From Bacteroidales bacterium (GTDB lineage: Bacteria; Bacteroidota; Bacteroidia; Bacteroidales; F082): a stretch of DNA of 29,827 bases. Below the pieces are notes generated by a model. It ran no database searches and was not told where the DNA came from. It saw only the letters and a program-made list of their open reading frames with translations. This document shows positions 1-6,464 of the stretch, piece by piece (the first letter of the stretch is position 1; the number at the start of each line of letters is the position of its first letter). The stretch spans positions 1 through 29,827 of the forward strand of contig JASBYY010000038.1 of the NCBI GenBank assembly GCA_029983675.1, given 5' to 3'. Both the position numbers and the translations under genes were made by a program.

Positions 1-149
1 TCTTTCGACTGTAAAATCTATGAAACGGCAATTTTATTATTCTGCGGATTTAAGGTTTCTCACGAAAACAAAAAAAAATGTGGCAAAAGTCATTTTTGGT
101 GCGAAATTTGTTCGATAACCTAATAATACAGCCAACAAAATATTGCACT

Positions 150-1208
150 ATGAAATACACGAAAATGTTACCCCTTTTAGCCTTTTGTCTTTTGCTGAGC
201 GCCTGCACCTCCTACGAAAAACTTTACGAAGCAGGATCGTACGACCAGGTAGTTCAGAAATTGTCACCCCGCATCTGTTCTGGTCATATCCGTACCCATC
301 AGGTCAATCTTGTCGCCAAGTCCTTCCACAAAGCCAACCAAGCCGACCACGAGCGCATCATCGCCCTGAAAGAGAGCGGAAAACCGGATGCCTGGCCGGA
401 GATCTACCAACGTTATGTGAGCATGAAAGGACGCAACGATGCGCTTGGGTGTTTTCCGGAGAACATCAAGCAGGGTATCGGCTACACCCCTCTCCATCTG
501 GACGACGAGTTGTCGGCGGCACGCAATAAGGCCGAAAGCTACCTTGTGGCGAAATCGGAACTACTGCTTAACAGCGGCAACAAGAGCGACGCCAAGGAAG
601 CCGACAAACTAATCGGACAACTTTCGCGCACCAACCCGCAAAACAAACACCTGCAAAATCTTAGAATCAAGTCGATGCTGCACCAAGCCGAGCACGCACT
701 GCTGCGGTTTGAAAACCCATACCATATTCCTGTCCCACAGGATTTTGCCGCCACAGTGCTTCAGTTCGATGCCAACGAATTAGAGAAAGCCAACTGCCCC
801 ATCGATGTCACCAAGCAACGGAGAACCGACTACGACCTCCTTGTCCGTATCAAGCTGTTAAACAAGAGCTGGACACCCGAACGCCTTGATGCGGTCACTT
901 TTGAAGAAAAGAACAATGGTAAAACCGCAAAAGTCACCGATCAAACGCAAAGCAAGAGCATGACCATCAAAGGGCAAATCGAATACTACGATATTAAAAA
1001 CGATCATATCCGCATTTTTGTTCCTTTTGAAGTCACTTCGAATTTCAAACATAACTTCGCCACCATCGAGGGTGATCGCGAAGCCTGTTCCGAACAGACC
1101 TTACTGCTGTTGAACGAAAAGGAACTTCCCTTCCCGAACGAAAACAGCTTGCTGTTAGACACCGCAAAAGAACTGAACAATATAATGGCCAAAGAGTTAA
1201 CGCGATAA
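150..1208 (+). CDS. Predicted lipoprotein of unknown function
   Basis: This is a 352-residue exported lipoprotein. I chose the ATG at 150 because it gives a short basic N-terminus, a hydrophobic stretch and an LSAC lipobox with Cys19. An in-frame ATG at 78 would place 24 non-signal residues in front. After the lipobox comes a segment (YEKLYEAGSYDQVV) that resembles the start of a TPR-like helical pair, and more helical, charged sequence follows. The C-terminal half (about residues 230-340) looks more beta-rich. No catalytic motif is visible. It stands alone, with about 108 bases before the C10 peptidase gene. A cell-envelope location is well supported; the function is unknown. Confidence 0.75.
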   Translation: MKYTKMLPLLAFCLLLSACTSYEKLYEAGSYDQVVQKLSPRICSGHIRTHQVNLVAKSFHKANQADHERIIALKESGKPDAWPEIYQRYVSMKGRNDALGCFPENIKQGIGYTPLHLDDELSAARNKAESYLVAKSELLLNSGNKSDAKEADKLIGQLSRTNPQNKHLQNLRIKSMLHQAEHALLRFENPYHIPVPQDFAATVLQFDANELEKANCPIDVTKQRRTDYDLLVRIKLLNKSWTPERLDAVTFEEKNNGKTAKVTDQTQSKSMTIKGQIEYYDIKNDHIRIFVPFEVTSNFKHNFATIEGDREACSEQTLLLLNEKELPFPNENSLLLDTAKELNNIMAKELTR

Positions 1209-1275
1209 GCGGCATCGGAGTTTGTGCGACTGTCAAAAACCGCTTGTCCTTCAACCAGGATTTCCCGAGATTGAG

Positions 1276-1283
1276 TAACTTTG
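1276..1283 (+). promoter_or_regulatory. Candidate -7 box (TAACTTTG) for the C10 peptidase gene
   Basis: TAACTTTG matches the Bacteroidota sigma-ABfr -7 consensus TAnnTTTG and lies 33 bases before the ATG at 1317. I do not see a well-spaced -33 TTG element, so the call rests on the -7 box and its position. Confidence 0.45.
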
Positions 1284-1316
1284 CAACCTTAAATCATTTA
1301 CTACACATCTATTATT

Positions 1317-3674
1317 ATGAAGAAAGTTTATTTGTTTATGGCTGTCCTTGTTATGACTTTCGGACAGCTACATGCCGGTTCTGTCGATCGGGCTACGGCG
1401 AAAAATCTTGCCAAAAACTTTTTGAAAACCACTGTATTAGGATCATCAAAGGCCGATCTTAATCTTAAACTTGTGCACACTTTCGGCTCGACAAGAGGTC
1501 AAGACGACCTTTTTGTCTTCAATGTTGAAGGCGGCGGATTCATCGTCATGGCTGCCGACAACCGTGTGAAACCCATTCTGGCCTATTCCTTAAAAGGCGC
1601 ATTCGATGCCAGCGACATTGCCGATGGTTTCAAGTTGCAAATCGCTGCCTATCAAGAAGAGTTGGAATACATCCGTCGCAACCGTCTCGCTGCCACAGCC
1701 GATATTGCCGCTGAATGGAAATCGGTTGGCGAAACAGGGCACATCCTTGCCACACGCAACACCCGCAGCGTGGGTCCGCTGATGGAGACCACCTGGAACC
1801 AAAACATCTATTACAACAGCCAATGTCCATACGATACGGCAGGTTCGGGCGACCACGTCTATTCGGGTTGCGTGGCCTGCGCCATGGCTCAGGTGATGCG
1901 TTTCTGGAACCATCCTATGCGAGGCACCGGATCGCATTCTTATACACCAAGTGGCTATCCGACCCAAACCGCCAACTTCGGCGAGACCGACTACCATTTC
2001 GAGCTGATGCCCGCTTTTCTTGACTCCACGAGCACCGAGGAAGAAATCTTTTACATCGCTCAACTCCAGCATCACTGCGGCATTGCCGTCGAAATGATGT
2101 ACAGCCCCAATGGCAGCGGCACCTATTCTTTCATGGTGCCTTACGCCATGACTTCTTTCTTTGGGTATTCCAATTGCACACTGCAAGACAAATGGTTTCT
2201 TTCCAATGAGGAATGGACAGAAATGCTCAAGACGGAATTGGATGCCGGCCGGCCCATGTATTATAGCGGCAGCGACGATAACGGTGCCGGCGGCCATGCT
2301 TTTGTGTGCGACGGCTATGACGAAAACAACATGTTCCATTTCAATTGGGGCTGGGGAAGCCGCGATGACGCCTATTGTGCCATCGGCGCTCTCAACACGA
2401 CAAAATACGCCTTCAACCAGAGCAACTCCGCCATCACTAACTGCTTCCCTGCCACCGAGAATTACTTTTCGCGTCCGCAACGTGTCAGCAACCTGAGCTT
2501 GGAGGAAAACGACAGCTTCAATGGTGTCAAAATCAGCTGGACCAATCCGACGAACAAACTCGACGGACAGCCGCTTGCCACGATTGACTCGGTCATCGTG
2601 CGCCGCAACTTCATCACCGTGGCCACTTTCACCAATGCACAGACCGGTGCGGCCATGAACTTCACGGACAATGTCCCCAACAGCCGCATGTATCAGTATT
2701 CCGTCTATGTAAAGAGTGGCGATTTGGAAAGCCTTCCCGTTTATGCCGACATCCTTGTTGGCGAGAAGTGCGATATCGTCTTCGACCTGAACGATGAAGG
2801 CGGCGACGGATGGAAGGGCGCGTCCATCTCCGTGACCGACGCCAGCGGCAACCGCATCGGCATCGTCACCATGAAACAAGGCTCGCACGAAACGCAAACC
2901 GTGGCGTTGCTGAAAGGCAACCTGAACTTCATCTGGAACTCAGGATGGTTCCACAGCCAGCCAGCCTACGACACCGACAGCGAAATAGCCTTCACCATCA
3001 AAGATGCAGAAGGCAACACGCTATTCTCTTCTCCGGAAGAATTGGAAAAAGGACTGCTGTTCACCCACAACAACAACTGCGGCGGACAAATTTCATGCGG
3101 CGCTCCGCTACAGCTAACAGCCAGCTATGTCTTTAACAACAGCAATGAATTCGGCTCCCTCGTCGAGTGGGACAAACCTACAAACAGCGACAACGTGAAG
3201 CGTTTCAAGGTCTATCGTTCGGTGGACGGCAACAACTACGAGGTCATCGGACAGACCGATTATGTCAATGGCACTGCGCATTATACTTACTTTGACGAGG
3301 TTCAGGCCGGCACCTATTACTATCAGGTAAAGGCTGTCCACGAAGAGAACGGAAACGTCTGCGAATCGGCTCCCGCCCAAGCTGCCGAAAACCCGTCCAA
3401 CCTCTACGTGATGGTCTCCGTCACTGCAAGCAGCGAACAAGCTGCCGTTCGGGCACGCCTCTATCCGGTTCCGGCACAATCGACACTCTACATTGAGGCC
3501 AACGCCATAAAACGCGTTGTAGTGACGAACCTCATGGGTCAAGTCTTGATTGACCAGGAAACAAGCGGCAACAAGACCCATATCGACATGAGCGGCCTTG
3601 ACTCGGGTCTCTATATGATCCGAATTGAAACAGCCTCCGGAACATACACCAAACATGCAAGCCACATCCGGTAA
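1317..3674 (+). CDS. C10 family (streptopain/interpain-like) cysteine peptidase with T9SS sorting domain
   Basis: This is a secreted papain-fold endopeptidase of 785 residues. A signal peptide (about 1-20) is followed by a Spi-type inhibitory propeptide (about 21-150). The catalytic domain has Cys185 in GCVACAMAQVM, His327 in GGHAFVCDGY, and the FNWGWG motif at 342-347 that is typical of C10 enzymes such as SpeB, PrtT and interpain A. Downstream are an Fn3-like domain (about 385-475), a beta-sandwich segment with an EGGDGWKGA motif (about 485-600), a second Fn3 domain (about 605-695), and a T9SS type A tail starting near YPVPAQSTLYIE. The tail implies export by T9SS and cell-surface attachment or release. 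The gene has its own upstream -7 box and a downstream hairpin, so it is probably monocistronic. The substrate is unknown; host or dietary protein is likely. Confidence 0.93.
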   Translation: MKKVYLFMAVLVMTFGQLHAGSVDRATAKNLAKNFLKTTVLGSSKADLNLKLVHTFGSTRGQDDLFVFNVEGGGFIVMAADNRVKPILAYSLKGAFDASDIADGFKLQIAAYQEELEYIRRNRLAATADIAAEWKSVGETGHILATRNTRSVGPLMETTWNQNIYYNSQCPYDTAGSGDHVYSGCVACAMAQVMRFWNHPMRGTGSHSYTPSGYPTQTANFGETDYHFELMPAFLDSTSTEEEIFYIAQLQHHCGIAVEMMYSPNGSGTYSFMVPYAMTSFFGYSNCTLQDKWFLSNEEWTEMLKTELDAGRPMYYSGSDDNGAGGHAFVCDGYDENNMFHFNWGWGSRDDAYCAIGALNTTKYAFNQSNSAITNCFPATENYFSRPQRVSNLSLEENDSFNGVKISWTNPTNKLDGQPLATIDSVIVRRNFITVATFTNAQTGAAMNFTDNVPNSRMYQYSVYVKSGDLESLPVYADILVGEKCDIVFDLNDEGGDGWKGASISVTDASGNRIGIVTMKQGSHETQTVALLKGNLNFIWNSGWFHSQPAYDTDSEIAFTIKDAEGNTLFSSPEELEKGLLFTHNNNCGGQISCGAPLQLTASYVFNNSNEFGSLVEWDKPTNSDNVKRFKVYRSVDGNNYEVIGQTDYVNGTAHYTYFDEVQAGTYYYQVKAVHEENGNVCESAPAQAAENPSNLYVMVSVTASSEQAAVRARLYPVPAQSTLYIEANAIKRVVVTNLMGQVLIDQETSGNKTHIDMSGLDSGLYMIRIETASGTYTKHASHIR

Positions 3675-3688
3675 GGCTTCTCTATCCC

Positions 3689-3726
3689 AACAATAAGAGC
3701 GCACAAATTTGTGTGCTCTTATTGTT
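3689..3726 (+). terminator. Strong hairpin after the C10 peptidase gene
   Basis: The arms 3689-3704 and 3711-3726 pair over 16 positions with a single G-U wobble around an AAATTT loop. The hairpin begins 14 bases after the stop codon. The T tract after the stem is weak, so termination could be less efficient than the stem suggests. Confidence 0.65.
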
Positions 3727-3828
3727 ATCAGACAACAAAGTTCTTTGTGTTGGACAGGTTTTGTGACAAGAAAACAAAAAAACACAACATTATTTTTCAC
3801 ATTGTCAGAAGTTGTCAAAACCTCATGA

Positions 3829-3836
3829 TACTTTTG
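3829..3836 (+). promoter_or_regulatory. Candidate -7 box (TACTTTTG) for the HIRAN gene
   Basis: TACTTTTG fits TAnnTTTG and lies 28 bases before the ATG at 3865. Just upstream, TTGTCA occurs twice with a 10-base period (3802 and 3812). That phasing suggests a regulator site next to the promoter. Confidence 0.5.
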
Positions 3837-3864
3837 CAGTTCAATCAACCAAAAGTAAAACATC

Positions 3865-4191
3865 ATGAATAAAAGAAGACACTTTGCCGACTTTCACCTT
3901 GCCGGTTTCACCTATTATGATGGTGTTGTCGTTTTTGAAAAATTAAAAGTGGGAACCAAGCTACGGCTTGTCCGCGAACCTGACAACAAGTTCGACCCAT
4001 ACGCGGTAGCCATTTACTATGAGGATTCGAAACTCGGTTTCGTGCCTCGCAACGAGAACCACACGCTCAGCCTCTTCCTTGAAATGGGCTATGAGGATCT
4101 TTTCGAGACCTACATCAACCGCGTTTCGTCCGAAGCAATTCCTGAAGCGCAAATCGGAGTAAATGTTTTTTTGATCGCCAAAGAAAACTAA
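3865..4191 (+). CDS. Stand-alone HIRAN domain protein
   Basis: This 108-residue protein is almost entirely one HIRAN domain. It has the AGF segment near residues 13-15, the REPDNKFDPYAVAI core (37-50) with the characteristic N-x-x-D-x-x-A-V pattern, and GFVPRNEN at 58-65. HIRAN domains are known from eukaryotic Rad5/HLTF, where they bind DNA 3' ends, and many bacterial proteins consist of the domain alone. There is no signal peptide, so it is cytoplasmic. The gene ends 40 bases before the WYL regulator gene on the same strand, which suggests linked expression. A DNA-binding role is an inference from the family. Confidence 0.88.
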   Translation: MNKRRHFADFHLAGFTYYDGVVVFEKLKVGTKLRLVREPDNKFDPYAVAIYYEDSKLGFVPRNENHTLSLFLEMGYEDLFETYINRVSSEAIPEAQIGVNVFLIAKEN

Positions 4192-4198
4192 TTCTTTG

Positions 4199-4206
4199 TA
4201 CTTTTG
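4199..4206 (+). promoter_or_regulatory. Candidate -7 box (TACTTTTG) for the WYL regulator gene
   Basis: TACTTTTG is identical to the box before the HIRAN gene and lies 25 bases before the ATG at 4232. It overlaps a TTTTGACAA element (4202-4210), the reverse complement of the TTGTCAAAA at 3812-3820. This would allow autoregulation. Confidence 0.4.
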
Positions 4207-4231
4207 ACAAATCAACACAAAAACCACGACC

Positions 4232-5125
4232 ATGGATCAGCCCAAGATGGAGCGGCTGTTGCGCCTGATGATGCTTCTCACAGGAAGCACCCGCTACACG
4301 ATTTCGGATATCGCCGATAAGCTTGAAATGTCGGAACGAACTGTATATCGCTACATCGACACATTTCGCGATGCGGGTTTTGTCATCAAGAAAAAGGATG
4401 ATTACATCAGGATCGACAAGGCTTCGCACTATTTCAAGGACATTTCCGAACTCGTGCATTTCACCGAAGAAGAAGCTTACATCCTGAAAAGTGCCATCGA
4501 CAGTATCGACGACATTAATCTGCTGAAACACAATCTGAAGAAAAAGCTGTATTCGGTTTACGATTATCGCATCCTGGCCGAGATCACCGTGAAATCGAAA
4601 AACGGTAAAATCGTGCAATCCTTGGCCGACGCCATCGAAAACCACAAGCAAGTCACCTTGCAAAGCTATCATTCATCGCACAGCAACAGCGTGGCAGACA
4701 GAAAAGTGGAACCCTTTGCGTTCACCACCAACTTTATTCAGGTATGGTGTTTCGATATGGAGAGCATGACCAACAAACTGTTCAAAACGGCCCGCACCGG
4801 CGGTGTCGAGACGGGTGGGCCTTGGCAACACGAAGCGCAACATAAAAGCGGATACATGGATGTCTTCCGTTTCAGCAGCGACCAGCAGTTTCCGGTAACG
4901 CTAAGGCTGGGAATGACAGCAGCCAACCTATTGACAGAAGAATATCCACTTGCCGAACGCGAGCTTGTGAAAGAAAGCGACGACAAATGGATATTCGACA
5001 CCAAAGTGTGCAGTTACATCGGCATCTGCCGTTTCTATGTCGGACTGATGAACGACATAGAAATTGTGGATTCGCCGGACTTCAAACGGTTTGTGGACAA
5101 CTACTTGCAAGAATACCACAAGTAA
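4232..5125 (+). CDS. HTH-WYL transcriptional regulator
   Basis: This is a 297-residue cytoplasmic regulator. The N-terminus is a DeoR/HTH_11-like winged helix (about 5-62), with ISDIADKLEMSERTVYRYI as the helix-turn-helix. The middle and C-terminus match the WYL domain layout, including PFAFTTNFIQVWCF at 161-174, where the usual W-Y-L is W-C-F. WYL regulators sense small ligands or nucleic acids and often control DNA-damage or defence genes; the ligand here is unknown. The gene follows the HIRAN gene and converges on the phosphofructokinase gene, with 42 bases between the stops. The sequence suggests autoregulation through a repeated TTGTCA-type site. Confidence 0.88.
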   Translation: MDQPKMERLLRLMMLLTGSTRYTISDIADKLEMSERTVYRYIDTFRDAGFVIKKKDDYIRIDKASHYFKDISELVHFTEEEAYILKSAIDSIDDINLLKHNLKKKLYSVYDYRILAEITVKSKNGKIVQSLADAIENHKQVTLQSYHSSHSNSVADRKVEPFAFTTNFIQVWCFDMESMTNKLFKTARTGGVETGGPWQHEAQHKSGYMDVFRFSSDQQFPVTLRLGMTAANLLTEEYPLAERELVKESDDKWIFDTKVCSYIGICRFYVGLMNDIEIVDSPDFKRFVDNYLQEYHK

Positions 5126-5167
5126 TGCCATAAAGTCGTCCGTGCGGACACCCTTACACTTCAGCCC

Positions 5168-6385
5168 TTACCACTTTAAAATCTTCTTGAAATCGTATTG
5201 TTCAGGATTAGGCAGATAACTGCGGGCCTCTTCGTAGTCGGCAGGAGTGATATACTGCAAGCCTTCATTGAAAATCAAATCGGTTTTCGGACCGCTCAGA
5301 TTGACAAGACGCGGATGTATCTTTCCGTTTTCGTCTTCAACATCCTTCAAGTACAAAGGCTTGATTTCGCCCATCGGATTGGCCGTCACCATGGCACCAG
5401 TCACACCTCGGTCAAACAACTTCTTCACGCCATAGCCCAACAGCGAGCAATAGGTCAGGTCGTAACCGTTTGGCGCCACACAACGGATGCCGTAGCCGAT
5501 TTCGACGGGACGGCTCTTCACATCGATGCCAAGCACTTTCAAACGTTGCTGCAACAACAAGTTGAAAATGTGCGCCTTGCTCACGTTACCCAACTCCGGA
5601 TGCCCATGGTCGTCATAGCTGAACGCCACACCCGACTTTTCGATTTCTTCATCCGACATGAAATGGAACACGCCTTCGCTAATGATGACCACCCCATAAC
5701 CGATACCGATCAGTTTGCGTTTTACAATGGCACTGACAATCAGATTGATAATGGCTTCAAAAGTAACTTCCGTCTTGCTGAACATCTCGGGGATGACCAC
5801 CATTGGGCAGTGACATGCCGATGTGATGCCAAAGGCCAAGTGTCCGGCTTCGCGTCCCATTGCCGACACCACGAACCAATTGCCACTCGTGCGGGCGTCT
5901 TCGTAAACCGTCTGCACCAAATGCACCGCCGCATCTTTCGCCGAATAGTAGCCGAATGTCGGGCTGCCTTCGGGTAACGGCAAGTCGTTGTCGATAGTCT
6001 TGGGGACATGAATATTTTGAATCTTCACGTTGTTGCTCGACAGGTACTTGGAAATCCTATTGGCCGTTGATGCCGTATCGTCGCCACCAACGGTGACAAG
6101 CAGCTTCACGTTGTTTTCGATGAAGAACTTCGTATTGAACTCCTCGTCCTTCGGCTTGTAGCGGCTCATGCGCAAGGCGGATCCGCCCTGTTTCATGATG
6201 GAATCGGCATAGAGGAAATCCATGTCGATGGTTACCGGATTCTCTTTGAAGAGGTACTTGTAGCCTTCATTCAGGCCAATGACACGATAACCGTCTTTCA
6301 GAAAGGTTTTCGCCACGGTGCTGATCACCGTGTTTATTCCAGGGGCCGGACCGCCACCTGCCAAGATGACAATAGATGGTTTCAT
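5168..6385 (-). CDS. 6-phosphofructokinase, PPi-dependent type
   Basis: This 405-residue enzyme phosphorylates fructose 6-phosphate to fructose 1,6-bisphosphate in glycolysis. The nucleotide/PPi loop is at GGGPAPGIN (10-18). The family-defining residues are GGDD at 100-103, where ATP enzymes have GGDG, and PKTIDND at 128-134, where ATP enzymes have PGTIDND. Asp103 and Lys129 are the recognised markers of pyrophosphate use. The catalytic Asp is probably Asp132, and MGREAGHLA (176-184) binds the sugar phosphate. A TATCTTTG box lies upstream, and the gene appears monocistronic. Use of PPi as donor is predicted from these two residues. Confidence 0.92.
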   Translation of the reverse strand: MKPSIVILAGGGPAPGINTVISTVAKTFLKDGYRVIGLNEGYKYLFKENPVTIDMDFLYADSIMKQGGSALRMSRYKPKDEEFNTKFFIENNVKLLVTVGGDDTASTANRISKYLSSNNVKIQNIHVPKTIDNDLPLPEGSPTFGYYSAKDAAVHLVQTVYEDARTSGNWFVVSAMGREAGHLAFGITSACHCPMVVIPEMFSKTEVTFEAIINLIVSAIVKRKLIGIGYGVVIISEGVFHFMSDEEIEKSGVAFSYDDHGHPELGNVSKAHIFNLLLQQRLKVLGIDVKSRPVEIGYGIRCVAPNGYDLTYCSLLGYGVKKLFDRGVTGAMVTANPMGEIKPLYLKDVEDENGKIHPRLVNLSGPKTDLIFNEGLQYITPADYEEARSYLPNPEQYDFKKILKW

Positions 6386-6403
6386 ACTTTAGAATTTATA
6401 CTG

Positions 6404-6411
6404 CAAAGATA
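6404..6411 (-). promoter_or_regulatory. Candidate -7 box (TATCTTTG) for the phosphofructokinase gene
   Basis: Read on the minus strand, TATCTTTG matches TAnnTTTG and lies 18 bases before the ATG at 6385. A TTTTGACAA copy is found slightly upstream at 6439-6447. Confidence 0.5.
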
Positions 6412-6464
6412 ATGAATTTACTGATTGGGATACGCTTGTTTTGACAAGGCGGGTTTCAACATGG

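Noticed and set aside
1..149. A gene end or RNA in the first 149 bases
   Set aside because: No convincing frame, hairpin or tRNA-like pattern is visible; it is treated as the upstream flank of the lipoprotein gene.
1590..2897. 435-codon open frame on the minus strand inside the C10 peptidase gene
   Set aside because: It is fully antisense to a gene with a clear family signature, has no recognisable motif, and its low-complexity Val/Ala/Gly content is typical of a codon-bias shadow.
5138..5149. GTCCG-TG-CGGAC palindrome as a terminator between the WYL and phosphofructokinase genes
   Set aside because: The stem is only five base pairs with a two-base loop and no T tract.
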